The notes: generated from the letters alone by a model not told the origin. A DNA stretch of 64,000 nucleotides from Amblyornis subalaris (GCA_018881555.1 JACAXG010000105.1:186001-250000), one strand, 5' to 3'; positions 46,949 through 61,638 are shown, numbered from the stretch's first letter. Program-made: numbers and translations.

Positions 46949-49900
46949 CATATGGTGATTCCATGCTGTGTGAGGCTGAATAAATTAGAAGAAAATAAGA
47001 ATTATTTCCTTACAGGAATTTTACACCAGAATTTTCCGTATTCTGACTCTTCTATTTATAGTCACTATATAGTGTATCATAGTAAAGTAATTTAACTCAA
47101 AATAATAACTTCTAGTCCTTGAAATATGAAATTATAGCTTCTGAAAAATGATAGCTTTTTTTCAAGAGTTTATAATAAAATGGACTATGCTATCACAAAG
47201 AAACGGGGTATCATATTAAGGTTCTCATAGAACAATGGAATTAAAGAATAAAAATTTAATAAGGAAAATATCCTTTGAAATTGCATGAAGAAACAGAAAT
47301 AATTTTTTTTCTCTCATTCTTAAAGTGATAGTGGTCTCTACAAGGGCCAAAACCAAAGCAAACTGAATCCAGTCTAAGATTTTTCAATGCATTCAGTGGT
47401 TTTTGAGTCTAACTCTTCTAGAGAATATCCAGATGTGTCTCCTTAATGGTAATATTGTTAGGAAAAAAATTACTACTTCTCAGCAGTTAGAGTAAAGAAG
47501 CGAGTGTAATGATAGAAACTTGACCTATCAATTATTTTCAAGCAACATTCATCCTTGTGCCATATGTGGAGCCTGAAATGGTACAAATCAAGGTTCAGTT
47601 TTGCAGTACAAAATTGGAAAGTGTAACATGTTAACTCAGTATGACCATTACTTAAGTAGATATTTCCTTATTTAAGAAGACATTTGCTTAAACTAGAGTG
47701 ATTTCATTATTCTCTCTGTACAAATAACACTACTCTTTTGATCAGATACATGATAGTTTTTAGATGATATACTTATGACGGTATCAATAAATAAAGGACA
47801 GTCCCTGAACCACAGAAATCTTATAGCTTATAAGACAAAGATGTACAGTGCATATACAGCAAATTGCTGAATTAATAAAACACTTATTCATATTTAATAC
47901 TATCTTGGTTTCAGTGGGATCAGTAGGAGGTACTTTTTATTACAAATAAAAGAGTGAATTAGTTGAGTAAAAGGAGTAGGAAGGGGATGAAGAAGCGAAA
48001 GATTTAAATAGAGATGAGTGGTTTTATTTATGCTGTTATTATATCTCATTTCAATTAATTACTTATGGACAAATGCAAGGTGAGAATCCTTTGGCCTGAT
48101 TTTGTTTGAAATTTTTATCGTGGCTTCCCTCAGACAGTTATGTAGCAATGCTAGCTGCATGTGCCTCTGTTGGTCTTCACCTAACAACTTTTGGGTCTGT
48201 CAATTCATTCAGCCAAATCCTCCAAGGAGTTTTTCAAAAGGGTTGGGTGGTTTCTGAGATGACCATGGTTCCACCAGTTCTATGAATAAGTAATGTCTGA
48301 ATGTCTGTTTAAGTGTCAAGAATTTAAGGCTACAGCACGAGTTCAATTCCTTAGAGATACAGTGGTATCCACTTTGCTGAGAAACCCTGTAAATGATCCA
48401 GCTTTGGAGGAGGGAAAAATTGAGCTGCAACTCATCCCTCATTGGCCATCAAAGTCAGCTCATCATAAATCATATAGCGTGGAATTTATCACCTATCTGT
48501 AAATGTCTACAGTGTAGACGTGTACCTCTGAGCTAGTCATGCTTTTTATAGTCAGTGGGGAGTAAAAGGCACTGCAAGGGCAAAATTCATCTGACCTGCT
48601 TTAGACAGCTATTTTAAGATGAGATAAAATGTGCCCTAGAAATGCCAACTTCTCTCCATTGACTGCAAAGACAGTCTAAGGCAACTTACTCAAATATAGA
48701 TGGTGGTTTAAATCGCAGTCAAAATGCAAGGTACTTATTCCTCAGGTATTTAATAGAATTTCAACTCTGAAATGTGCCTGACTAATCTTAAAAATAATGT
48801 GACATTTTTTAATTCAGTAAAGTTTTTGAAAAAAACTGAGTCAATTGTGCATTCCTCACATGGGAACAAGAATGCTGATTTCCACTATCTGTTGAGATGG
48901 TGCTGTATGCGTGCATATGCACACACATGGTCAGCGTACAGTTTTCTGTCTTGTGCTTTAGTTGTATGGCAGTGTCATGAAGAAACTCAGCCTGCAGCAT
49001 GTGCCAGCTAATGGAGCTAAAGCGAGAACTTAAAGGCCACAGCTCAAACTTGCTGGTAGGAGTTATTGCCTTTAGTTGAGACTCTGTAAAGCCAGAAACC
49101 TTGCCAGGAGAGTAGCTTTCCCCAACAGCAGTGAAATTCTGGCAGCTGCTCCCATATGGGCCCAACAGTGGTGCGTGAGCCTAACTGGAGATTAAAGGAT
49201 TTGTGTGAAGCTGCCTGTAGTCAGGCAACAGAAAGGAGGAATGCTCTGGCACTGCATTGTGAGTGTGGGAGCAACAGCTCTCACAGCGAATGTAAAGGGG
49301 TTCTCAATGTCAGTGCATAAAACTGAAGTTTCAAATTCACAAACACTGAAAGTGTGTATATAAGTATGTGCAATATCTCTGCATTATATACAACTGTATT
49401 GTTGTATTCCTTTTTGCATATATATCTACCTGTGTGTAGTAAGTTATCAGATACATTATAGTAATATTAGCCAGAATCAGACTAGGGAAATAATCTTAGT
49501 AGTTAGTACTCTTTTTTACAAAAGCAGTATAAAAAATTAGTCTAATATGTTTGCCTTACTAACAATCTCAGTGAATGATCTCTTGTTGCTGCTGTTTGCC
49601 TGCATGAAGTCACAAAACGAAAGCAATGAAATATCTGAAGAAATCTTTCTGTTTTCTGAGTGTTCTCTTAGTCGTTAGCTCCAGCACATGAAAGAATAGA
49701 ACTGATTTGGCTTAGAAATCTATAATAATAGACTTATAAGAAATGTATCTATAAAATGTTTGCAATTTAAAAACTTCTGCATTTCTGAATTAATTTCTCT
49801 ATCCACTTTTCTTGATCCTCACCTCAGCTTTTATTTTGCCCCAGTTACCTTTTCCTCTCACCTTTATTAACTTCACACAGTTTCCCTTTACATTTCATCC

Positions 49901-52900
49901 TGTTTAGCTTCTCCCAGAATTCATGGGGATTATTTTTCCAAGGATTATGGACTTCAAACTCTGAAGCATTGTGATGTGACTGCTCTCATTCTATGTTTTT
50001 ACTCCTGACAAGCGCCTTGCTCATTTAGATTAGAGAGAGGACATATTTTGGGCTATAACAGTGCCTTCTGTAGTTGAATGAGTGAAAGCTTTTTGGGGGG
50101 GGAGGGGCCTTAGGCATTGAAGTAATAGGTTTGATTGATAATGCTAATGGTAATAAAGACAACACTACCAGGTATAAGCTGGAAACTCTTGCTCTTCAGC
50201 AAAATAAAAGTCATTGAAATGATCCTATGTACTATGCCTGAGCAATATGTTTTTTTTACTGGCATTTGTCTTTATGCATGTAAAACTCCAAGCTTAGCAA
50301 TTAATTATGTGGTCTAGTTTCCAGCTGTAGTCGTCACCCAGAGCTAGGCAAAGAACTATAGCACTTTAAAGCCAGAATAGGAGAGTTTGGAACAGACGCT
50401 TGAAAAATTTGATTGTCTTAAGTGTCTGAGGACTATTTATGAAGGTTCCATAACCTTTTTAAATTTTCTTCTGCACATCCAGGTCAATTGTTTTTGAACA
50501 TTCTCAATTTTTACATTCTCCTACCAAAATAATGTTGTTGAGTTTGTCAGCGAGGCAAGAAGAGATAAAACTCGGAAAAGGCTGTGATAACATCATTTGG
50601 TGGTCACACTTTGGTTAGGTCAGGAAATTACAGATGCGCCAAATGTGACAAGATGGTGGGATTTGATACTTTACTGTTTCTCATTATACATGAGAAGGGT
50701 TCTTGATATCAAAACGTAATGGAAACTTTTAAGGACTTTAGATGTTCTGTTTAATCCACAGTGATTTTTTAATTTAACATTTAAAAATTTTAAAAATTTG
50801 GTTTTAAATATTAGGTGAATATCAAGACAAAACCACTGAAATTTGCCAAGAGTATTGGAAAAAAAAATTTTGTTACATCTGGATATCTTCTTTAGCTCTA
50901 AGTGCAAAACTCTTGTGAATAGTTTCAGTGCAACAAAAAGAGACAAGTTCTATATGAAAGAAGTAGATGGGCTACAAATAATGTTTAAACTGTTGTTCTT
51001 GGTATCTCCATGGATTACTTCTCACAATCGCTTAGAACCAAAAGTACTTCTCTCAAGGTTTTTTTTGTGGAAGACAGAAGTAGAAAAAGAAGCAGTACAA
51101 AAATGCCTGTATTACAATAAGTTTTTAAACAATGCTTAGCTATTTTATTTACTGTAATAGGCAGGAAACAGCCTATTCACAACAGGGAGCTGACTCTCTT
51201 ACACATAAACACAGCTTCTTCAACTACTTGGCTGTACTTCAAGAATAAATGAAATGGTGAATACAGCTTCTATTAGGCAGAAACCCCAGGAAATTGGTAG
51301 TTACAGATCTAGCAACTAGACCGGTGGAGTGTTAATGATTAGTTACTTTTTACTGTGTATTACTCTGACAAAAAAGCATTTTCTCCAGGATTAGTGGCTA
51401 AGGTAAGCAGCTGTCTTTTCTTCTCTTTAAAATGTTATTAAAATTATAAAACCAAGCTCTAAAAGAAATTCAAATTTAGAGGCTTTTTGCTGTTGTAATT
51501 ATATGTTGCATTTCTCTACAAAATGCTTGTAGATAATAGCTGCATTTGTACTTTTACAGGTGTGCTGAAGATGAAATACAGTGTGCTTTTGCTGAAGAAG
51601 GTATAACAAAAGATATGAGCAATAAATAGTGTGTTTGCTTCCAGCATGCAAAAGGTAACACTTTTTCCAATCGCTGTGTTCATTCAGCCGTTTTCCTGTG
51701 GACAAAAGGCATTTTTACACAGACAAAAGAATAGTCATTGATCTGTTAGACAAAGTCTATGGTTATGTGCTATCATGACCCTTATCTCCCACAGAATAAC
51801 AGTGTTCCTCTCATGTAGGAAAAAGAAAAGGATTTTTTATTTTCTTATTTATTTTTGCACAATGTATGTTGCAGTTTTTGAATCTCCAGTTCAGTGCCAG
51901 ATTCCTGTTTGGGGAATGAGGGATGGCTTGCCATTTCTGCAGTTCTAACTTGCTTCCTCAGCAAATTTGCAAGCATCCACCAGCAGAATCATATTACCAG
52001 AGGTCACTGACAGAGGCTGCTCCTGACAGTATGTATTATAACAGAGAGTCATTGTTGTTGCAGCTGTAATTTTTATTAACATTACTCACAACCTGTAAAT
52101 GCCAAGAGTAATTCAGGTCCAAACCCTTTTCTCACTATCCTCCCCACAACTGTTTCCCTCATTTTCCTGCCAGCTTGCTTATTTCTAGGGTTTCTTTGAA
52201 ATACTGACCAACTAAATTAGAACAACAAACACGAGTAGATTTATTTAACTTTGAAAGCCTTGTTGGCAGAGTCCTTTCATTTTGTTGTGAAGTAACTACT
52301 TCTGCATTTAAAGAGAATCTTAATGTAATATTATTCTGTTCATCCCTTGTTATCACAGGCATAGCTCTCTTTTCCATAAAATGCAGAGCTTTATTTCATT
52401 AATTGTCACTGTGATTACTTACTCTACAGCATAACAAGCATTATGTGAAGTGTTTGGTGTGTTTTTCTGCCTGGTGCTCAAAATGTATTCCTGTAAGCAC
52501 TACAAAAAAAAAAAAAGACGTTTTGTATGTTCGTATTTTCTTTCAAGTTGCATGAAAAAGTCTTGCATTGCTAAGTGTATTTACCCTGGTCAGGAATGGC
52601 AAGGGAAAGGCTCTTACCTCAAAGTAGTATTCCTCAGGCACTTTGATCATTGGCAGCAGCTAGTTCTGGCACCCTACTCCCAATTCATCACTGTGTTATA
52701 CTCCCAGTTGTTACTGGGCACATCTACATGGGTGCACTGTCTGCACTTCCGCTCCAGAGCATCTCTGTCCTTCTAGGGAGCCAGGGCAGAAGACGGGATG
52801 GCAGGGAAGAGTAGGGCAATGAAGCATAGTGACAGAGTGTGTTTGTTTGCAAGGATAAAGAAAGGACAAACACAAGGCACTATATGCAGTGTGAATTTAC

Positions 52901-54639
52901 TGAAGAAAATTTGGGATCATTTGGGAAGACACATAGGTTCACTAATGCAGACCCAAATAAGAGACTGATACCTCTCTAAAGACTTTAATAGCTTCACTGT
53001 GGTACTGTGAGAATGCTAATGAGCTGGCTAGTTTTTGGCAGATCAATGCATGGGTAAGAACAATGATATACATCTCTTCCACCTGCCTATGTAGAAATAT
53101 TCAAAGACATTAGTGTACTTTAAATCAATGACAGATTACAGGTAAACCCCACAGGTGAGACAGCAAAGTATTCAGGATTAGTGGGCACTCAATACCCCTC
53201 ACCAACAGTGAACAACCAAATCCTAATTCAAAATGGAAAGTGTAAATAGCTAATCCAAGCTAAATGAAAAAGATGCTTTCTGTTAGATCTCAAAGTACCT
53301 TTTACTGTTAATCTCTTAACTTGACATGACATTGTGTGAATTTCAGTATTTTTTTCATGATACTAGATTTGCATTAGAAGAACATTGCAACACTAGAAAA
53401 CCCAAATCTTGAGATAAAAGCTAGCTAACTGAAAGCTTCCACTGTGATTGCTTTTTATTTTAGAATGAAGGGATTTTTCCTAACTCCTTTACTGCCATAG
53501 ACACTTCACATCTTGTTTTTGGTCACAAATAATTCCAGCCTTCATGATGGCACAACTTCAGTCTTCATCAGGTAAAATTAAGATTTGGTGATAGGTTTTA
53601 AAAATTACAAGATAACATAACTTTTGACCAGAAGGTACTGCAGTAATTAAAGCCTGATCTTTTGACCGCATTATAGCATTAAATTTCCTATGGCACAAAA
53701 ATATTTATTGAAGGAATAAAAAGCAAGGGTAAACATGCAGCATTTTGTCATTATCATTTAACTACTCTAGTCACTGAACCTGTCTGGTTCCATTTCTGTA
53801 AATACTACACTATATGACCTACCTTGACCAATACATTTTACAAGATGGAGTCATCCATTAAACTTGTGAAATGACTTTGCGGATACAGCTTGTACAAAAA
53901 GCCAATAAGTAAAAAAATGGTTCTCCCATGGGGTGTCTTAGCATTTCTTGTCATGATTAATATAAGCAATTGATCCAATTTGACTCTTCAAGGAACTGAC
54001 AACTAAACAGAAACAATGATGCTAATCGAAGACAAACTTGTATTTTATGCTGTTTTCTGGAGTTTATATTCAAAATATATTTAATATGTTCCAGATTCAG
54101 TCTGTTACTAAAAGACATGGGAAGATGATGAGGGAGAATACAAATTTTAATGAAACTGACTAACAATGCCAAATGTAGAAGATTGTGGCATAGTCTGTAT
54201 GATACAGCAATAATGAATTTTGTTTGCCAAATATGATAAATAATGGTAGCCTCGTCTTTTTAGTTTTGTATTCCAGCAGCTATGCCTCTACATATGAGAA
54301 GTAGCTCAGACTAATAAAAAACCAGTGCCTTCAGAATTAGTTTAACCATTATTATAGTCACTAATTATACATAACAAATCACTATGAATACCATAAACTC
54401 AATTGCCTAAAATTGCCCAAGCAATTGTATTTTGTGTTACTCTCCATTTGAAAAATCTCCCATTAGTCTTTCACAGCCTTAAAACTTTTTGAAAGGAGAC
54501 ATTTCATTAGTATTCAGTTGATGTACTGTTTGTAGGATGCTGCTGGCTAGCATCTAGCTTCATTTAGCCTGTTGTTAGAGAACGATTGGTTCTTTTTTAA
54601 AAATTGAGGATCATGGGAGAGAAATCTAATGATTAGAAC
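46949..54639. other. Long unique AT-rich stretch
   Basis: No dispersed repeat or gene recognised. The longest frames (118 codons, minus, 48809-49165; 108 codons, plus, 52450-52776) look random. A run of 13 A lies at 52504-52516. 52580-52800 is somewhat richer in G and C but has no recognisable exon signals. Confidence 0.5.
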
Positions 54640-54692
54640 AGTCTCCAAAAGAGTCATCCATTCTGACCCAAAACATTCTATGATTCTATGAT
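54640..54692 (+). mobile_element. Minimal CR1 3' tail
   Basis: It ends in 'cattctatgattctatgat' preceded by a degraded 'ctgacccaaaa' resembling CR1 'tccaaccca'. It is short, so it could also be a simple repeat. Confidence 0.5.
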
Positions 54693-57221
54693 CATACATA
54701 CTCTCTGGTAAAAATGATCTTTCTATTGTCTAATAAAAACTATTCTGTCCTAATCTAGAATTAATTTGTGCAATGTTTCTATTATTTATAATTTTCTGTG
54801 TCATCAGTTGCTCACCAGATTAACAAGACTTCTTTTCTTTCTGAGAGTAATGATAATGTGAGAGCTTTTGTATTCATCAGACTTTTAAATGAGGTTATTA
54901 ATACTTATATCTCATTACATCTGTAAAATTATAATTTAATTTTTAGTTACTACACACACTTGTGTATTTTGTATATCTGTATATGTACATGCTGATTACT
55001 GGCACTGTTCATATCACAGAGGCTAAGAATAATTCATTTTACATAAGTAAACAGTTATTGTGCCATTGTTCCCAGTAGAATTAATATATAGATTTTCTGA
55101 TCTTTTTGCTATTGATAAGAGAACTCTTTACTTGCTATTCTCTAAATTTTCACATTTTAGAATCCAATTCAAAACCTGTGGAAGTCAATGGAGAAACTCC
55201 CACTGATTTCCCACTGATAGCAGGTCCTTAGCAAGTATTATTATTATGTCTCTTTATTTCTTAAGGAAAAGAAAATACCTTTTAGTACTATTGTAAATGA
55301 AGGATAAAAAGGAACAGTTGACAGTAAGAAGGATGCATAGCTGCTTCAAGTGAAATACTCTCAGAAGATGCAGAATTTGGTTTTGATGAAGAGAAATTAA
55401 ATATGACCTTTTTTTTACCCAAACATAAAATTCCATTCATCAAGGCTGGGGCAAAGATGAAGAAGCCATCAGGAAAGCTGGAGAATGCTTTGACCATGAT
55501 CCAGCAATGCACTCACACAAGTGCTCACCTTAAAACCTCCGAATACTCCTATTTCAGCCAAAGGAAAACTTCAGTTGACATGTCTGACTGTTTTCTACCT
55601 GGATGGATGAAGATGGTAAGATTTCATAGCGGGTTCACAATTACAATCATTACTAGGGCCAACCTCTGGTAACAGATACAGCCTAATTTCTAAATAATAA
55701 TTTAGAAATTCTACATTTCTACTGCCTAAACTTTAAGATTTAATCTGACATTTCACTTCCTACAACACTGTGTTGAGATACTGAAAAACCAAAATTGTAT
55801 GTTCTGAAACTGAAGAGATGACTTCAGATTGGATTTATTTTCACTAACATAAGCCTTCTAGCATCTAGTCTGTTAGTAATGAAGAGAAACTCTACTAGGG
55901 GAATTTGTATCACCTATAATAATTTTATGTTTGAATGGAGTGAATTATCCTTTCAGATATCCTAATTATTTTCTAATGTTACAAAGGGGACGTAGAGAAG
56001 TAGCTTACTATGGTATCACTATTGTTTTCAGTCTCTGAAATTGGTGGAGACGATGTAGCTGAACATAAATTTATACCTTTAACAGAGGTTCCACTAGCCC
56101 AGTTGATCCTGTAGTGAACTAAAAATATATTAAGCAATGACTTCGCTTCTATGGATATTTAATCAATCTGCTCATCCTTATTTATATGCATATAACCCCA
56201 AATGACTATTCAGTTAAATGCTTTCATTTGCATTACATGTACACAACTCCTGTGTTTTCCTCCCTAAACCCAAATATCAATGAATTCACAAATATCCAAT
56301 GAATCTATGTGCAAGCATGGTATTTAGCTCATGTGTAAACTGATATTATTTTAAAAACATGTAGTTAGATAATAAATCAATTCTTCAAATGCAGGGGAAA
56401 ACAAGTTGAAGTTGATGGTTATAGGCCTCTGATAACAGAAATGTCCATGAATGAACACAGCCTGAAGGCAGACAAAGCCTCTTGTTGAAATCAGTGCCAT
56501 GAGAAAGCATAAAGAACTAAAACAATACATAAGATAAATTTGAATAAAAATTCACCAATTGTAAATTGTAGGTAAGTTCCTTGATAGATAATGGAATCAT
56601 GCTGTCACAATGCCTCTATTCAAAATATTTAGCTTTACACTGCATCCCACATATCAAATCGTAAATATTCATAGTAATTTAATTAAAATGTCATAAATTA
56701 CTAATTTGTCCTTTTATAAATAGTTCCCTTGGTTTTAACATAGATTATGCACCTGTTTTTAAGGTTATGATCTCTTACTCTGGTTTTTATCGTTGATGAA
56801 ATTACCAACTATGAGTCAGGTATTCTGCCTGTGTACCCCCCCCAACCTCTTGCCCACCCACAGCCTACTCTGGTGGAACAAAGTGAGAAAGAAGAAAGAG
56901 ACTGATGTTGCGCAAGCACTGTTCAGTCACAGATAGAATGCTGCTCTGTTGTCAACACCATTTCAGTCATACATGAAAAACACTCTATGGGCTGCTATGA
57001 AGAACATTAACTCCTTCCCAACTAGACCCAGAATAGTGTGTACCCTTAAAATAAAGTTGCTTTTGACAGGTAGGTGTCCTGTTTCTGCTCTGTTCCCTTG
57101 GTAGGTCTTATTAAAAAAAACAAAAGGAAAAAGAATTACAAGGTAAGATTATCTTATCTGCTAGGGAATTTCTAAAATTACAATGTGGAAGGTTAGCTGT
57201 CTGAGAAGATAAACGCATAAA
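54693..57221. other. Unique AT-rich DNA
   Basis: No gene recognised. An 89-codon frame at 55403-55672 contains a GTAAGA donor-like site after 'gatgaagatg', but no acceptor, conserved domain or coding bias supports an exon. A C8 run lies near 56837. Confidence 0.45.
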
Positions 57222-57384
57222 ATCATAGAATGAGAGAATAGTTTGGGTTGGAAGGGACTTTAAAGATCAGCTGGTTCCAACCCCTCTGCCATGGGTGGAG
57301 ACACCTTCCACTAGACCAAGTTTCTCAGAACTCCATCCAGCCTGGCCTTGAACACCTCCAGGAATGGAGAGTCCACAACCTCAA
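57222..57384 (-). mobile_element. CR1 LINE 3' fragment, antisense
   Basis: It reads 'aatcatagaatgagagaata', 'gggttggaagggactttaaa', 'ccttccactagaccaag' and 'catccagcctggccttgaac' in plus sense, the reverse complement of a CR1 3' UTR of the 45817-type subfamily. Severely truncated. Confidence 0.93.
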
Positions 57385-60300
57385 TCAAGATTTACAACAG
57401 TACAGAAATGAGAAATTAAGTAAAAGGAAGGTCTATGAACAAGAAATATAGAAAAATAACAGTGAAAATATTTTAATTAGAATAATTTTGATGAGAAAAG
57501 TAATATTTTGATCAGTGCACTGTCTCATAAGTAATTTTATACAATGCTCTGTAAGTAATGTCATCTTAAGTTAGACTGTCTCCTAGACAGTTGACTCTAA
57601 AGTAAAATGTTGCCTTATGGTGAATGCAAAGCGAAGTCACAAATAATTAATCTGGTAGTACTGTAATTAGTGTTTGGATCAAATAACTTCCAGTTAAGCT
57701 TTTAAACAAAAATATGCTTTAAGTGATTGCAGTGGTTTTTAAATTATAATTTTATGAAAAATAAAATGACAAGCAGAGTAAAAGTCACAACCAACCTAAT
57801 AAGCAGAAGGCAGTGAAGTTCCAGCCCTCAACANTTGACTGTGTTTAATGCTAATTAAACCTTCCTGATCCAAAGTTGCTTATTTATTTATAGTATCTAG
57901 GAACTCCAAAACTCTACTAGCATTTACCAGGAATAATGATTCTGCAATCCTGTAATTTCTCTAAACAATTTCTGCCTTTGCCAGCTGCATGACAAAATTA
58001 AACTTGCCAGTTATAATTCTGCAATTGGCTTAGCGGTACTCTGCTTATGTGAATGTCTGGTTGGGTGGTATCTTTTTAGGAGAAGGTTGATGGTTTCTTC
58101 CGTATTTTAGTATGGAGACAAAATATGGCTTGGCAGGAATAATGAGGATATTGGAGTATTTCACCCTTTTTAGTTATGGAATAAAGGTGGTCCTGCAAAT
58201 CCCATTCAAGTGTAGTCTCATTTATTCTTACCAAACTGTCCTGTTAGAGAGCTTCTCTGTATGTTTTTCTGGTACTGGAATAAAAAGTTCGGTCAATGGG
58301 AGCTATGTATTTTTTCAATTAATTGATAGGAAAGCATCTTTTTACCTGCAAGAAAATACAGATCTTTTTATCTTCATAAGGGAAAAAAAATATACAGTCT
58401 CCCTATCAGTCAACCTAACAAGGCAGACAAGGAATGAGGAACTTTGTTGAGTCTGTCTGCACGGGGTTTTGCAGACACCTGAATGTGAGCCTCATTTTTT
58501 GCTCACTTGAACCTGGGTGAATGGTATTACTGTTGCTGAGCCTGAAACAATATGTTGAAATGCAACGGGTATTACCTCAATATTACATTATAAAGAGTTA
58601 TCTCATATTTGTCTAAAAACAGTGCAGATGGATTAAGATTTTGAGGATTAAGATCTCCCATTGTTGCTTAGAGACTTGATTAATTGCAGATATTTTTCCT
58701 TAAATATGAATTATTCCTTAGTTTTGTGCAGCCCTATGGAAAAACTTGTTTCCCATTCTCAAAGAGAATATTTCCCAGTACAGATTACATAGTGATAGAA
58801 AGATTGGCTTATAATAACTTTTTGAAGAGAGGTCAGTTTATAAAATTAGATTTCTTTTTGAGATGCTATTAACATACTGGTTTTTAGCTCTCAATATCAT
58901 TCAACAGACAGGGAAAAAACCCCACCAAAAATATTAAAGAAAAGTGACAAGAAATGTTTTCTGGCCAGAATAGCTTCTTTTTCCACGTTAGCACTTTTAA
59001 ATAATTTAAAGATAAACCAGGTGGAGATTGTGTGACTCTTATTTAGAGCTATTTAGACACACTTACAAAGAATTTTAGTATTTGTCCAGCTGGTGGTTTT
59101 GTCTGTGACTGTGTGTAAAGATGTCCTGTCTTTTCTGGGCTGTATTCTACAATGATTACAAACAAACAACTTGATTTCCCAGATAAAGAAGATGTAGCAT
59201 GAAATCCAAATAAGTGGATCATAAACTCTGTGAAGCAACCATAGTGCAAAATTGCTGTCTTTTTTTTTTTCCCCCAAAATGGAAGGTAATTAAGAGGACC
59301 TTTCTTGTTTTATAGTACTTTTTTTTCTTATTATGCCATGAAATTGAACAAGTATTATCCCCATAATGGCTGACTTTGGCTTTGTTGTATTTTGTAAATT
59401 TGTTCAAAAAGGCTAGATTTTCAATTATCCTCTGGGTCACCTTAGATTAGCTGTCTTTCATCATCAACTAGACCAATAGTGTCTTTAGCTTCTAGAGAAA
59501 AGAACATTTATAAGGAGAGAAAAATCATTTATTCTCTGAGATATTTTTGGAGAGGTTTAACAGATTCTGAAGAACTGAATGCACTAACTAGCAGAGGGTA
59601 CAAGAAACTACTTCATTCCAGTCCATTCTTCTGACAGTTTTCTGGTTTATGGTCTACCAGTCATAACCACTGGAAGATAAGACAGGTGGTTTTCAGGCAC
59701 CATTTTCAAGGGTTACTCCTCAGGTAGGTCAGGGTTGTACAGAACTTAAGAGTTGCATCTTGCATCACTACCTTGGAGTATATGTAGATGCATGTCTTTT
59801 ACACAACTAAAAGTGGAAAGGCTGATTCTCGTCCAAGCTGCTGTGAATATTTCAGAATATCTAATTTTATAGTGCATTAAGACCCAGCAAATTTAGTAAT
59901 CTGCACTGTCATTGTACCTTTATGCAGCTTCACTGCAGAAGAGACCTAGTTTTGACTTCCTGTTGTCAATCAGCCCTGCAGCACTGGCAAGAGATTAATG
60001 TCAGTGTAAACTGAAGTTCTTTCTACATACTCAGAAACAATCAGCTCTGAGATTGCATATGATATTCCCAGGCCAGTATCTTTAGGTACGTATTTAATGA
60101 AGGAAACTTACAGCAATACTGCTGAAAGACAGAAAGATATGATCAGTATCCAGCCACTGATAGTTCTCAGAAAGGACTAAGCAAAACCTAAAGATAGGTC
60201 TTCTTCTGAACAGTAGCCTGAATTTTATTTTCTAGTTGCCTGACCTAGGTAATCTGATTTTTTTGGTAATATTTTATCCGAGGTTTTCATATCATCTAAT

Positions 60301-61021
60301 AATTATTGTTTGAGGCTCAAAACCTATGAAGGTAAAAGTGGTGTCAAACTGTTATTCCTGTTTTCTCAATAGGAAAAGTGTTTTAGGACTGATTTTTCAT
60401 ATTAACACTAAGATAATAGTCAAACATTGGTCTTCTAATTCCTTCTCCTGTATTTAATCTATTAAGACATTATTGCTCAAATCAGGAAGGACTGAAGGGG
60501 AAGGTGACAGAGAAAAATAGTACATTTCCCAACATAAGATCTGCACATTTTACAGTGTATGTTTTTCAAAGCCAAAGGCAGCCTTTATGGATCCTACTAT
60601 GTTACACTACCTTCCAGCAAGCTTTCTGTGCAAAGCGGCTGGATTATTTGTCTCCCATGATCCTGAGAATTAACACTTGATTGGCTCTTTGAAGGAATAA
60701 ATTACGTACTCCTTCCATAGTTAATGCTGTAACTACATATCCTTTTAAAACATATTATGGATTTCTGTTTCCCTTTCTACTTATGTATCATAAATACCAG
60801 ATGCTCTGAGTGCACAAAGTGGCACTGATGTGGGGATAGAAGTAACTTTGTTTCAGCAACTTTAGTGGCTCATTCCTATACTGATAGCAATGCTGGGGAT
60901 TGGCTAAGTGCATTAAATCAGAGCTATTTGACACTGGAATACTATAGTGTAAAAGTTACCATTAAAGGAATTTTCAGTAAAGTGGTTGATATAATTTTGT
61001 ATTTAACCATGTCTGGACTTG
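57385..61021. other. Unique AT-rich DNA, possible conserved block
   Basis: No gene or dispersed repeat recognised. 57840-58035 is complex and repeat-free, with 'ctgcatgacaaaattaaac' and CAATTGGC-type motifs, and is a weak candidate regulatory element. A 112-codon frame at 58112-58450 shows no family. One ambiguous base lies at 57834. Confidence 0.45.
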
Positions 61022-61027
61022 ATTATG

Positions 61028-61638
61028 TGTTGCGGCGCGCTCGGATGGTAAATGCCGCAACCTTCCCGAGAGCTGTCCTGTGTCTGGTGGTGCCTTGGCG
61101 CGGTGTGCGGTGGTCAGCACACACCCACACATGCAGCGCCTTAAGACGGGGGTAAAGAGTTTGGAGGCAGACTCTCCTTATGATGTTCCAAAAGGTGGTG
61201 TTTATTGCAGGGTCAGGCAAACAGAGCCAAAAGAACAGGGTCACACAGGATTATATACTGCACAGACAAGAGGCGGAGAAAACACTGAGGGCAAATTACA
61301 TGAGGGCGAGAGGGAGAAGGAAAGGTGGGACTACAATACATATAACCAATGAGGGTAGGTGAGGGGAGGAGCAGGGGAACAGGGCAAATACAGCATCGAG
61401 GAAGGGAGAACTTTCCAGAACATAACCTTATACAGAACAGAGATTGACAGGAATAAACCAACTGAATAGGGGGACACAACTTAGCAGGGCCTAGATGGGA
61501 GAGACCTTCCTATTCATCTTAAGAGGAGATCTTGTTGTGGACCTCAGAGCCTTTATTCAATCTCCGGGGCCCTCTGACCCCTCTGGCTCCTCGGTCCCTG
61601 GTGTGGCTGGCCTATCTGCTGGCCTAGCCACCACCACA
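61028..61638 (-). mobile_element. ERVK-like solo LTR, subfamily C
   Basis: 611 bp with TG...CA ends. Flanks ATTATG (61022-61027) and ATTACG (61639-61644) match at 5 of 6; the difference is a CpG-to-TpG change, the commonest decay in methylated DNA. On the minus strand a TATA lies in 'cagtatataatcctg' (about 61253) and AATAAA in 'gcaataaacacc' (about 61200). It is a full-length relative of 25055-25612. Solo LTR. Confidence 0.92.

Noticed and set aside
55403..55672. Possible exon with a GTAAGA donor
   Set aside because: No acceptor, no recognisable domain and no coding bias; a donor-like hexamer is expected by chance.
25055..61638. The two subfamily-C LTRs as one provirus
   Set aside because: Each has its own separate target duplication and both are solo.
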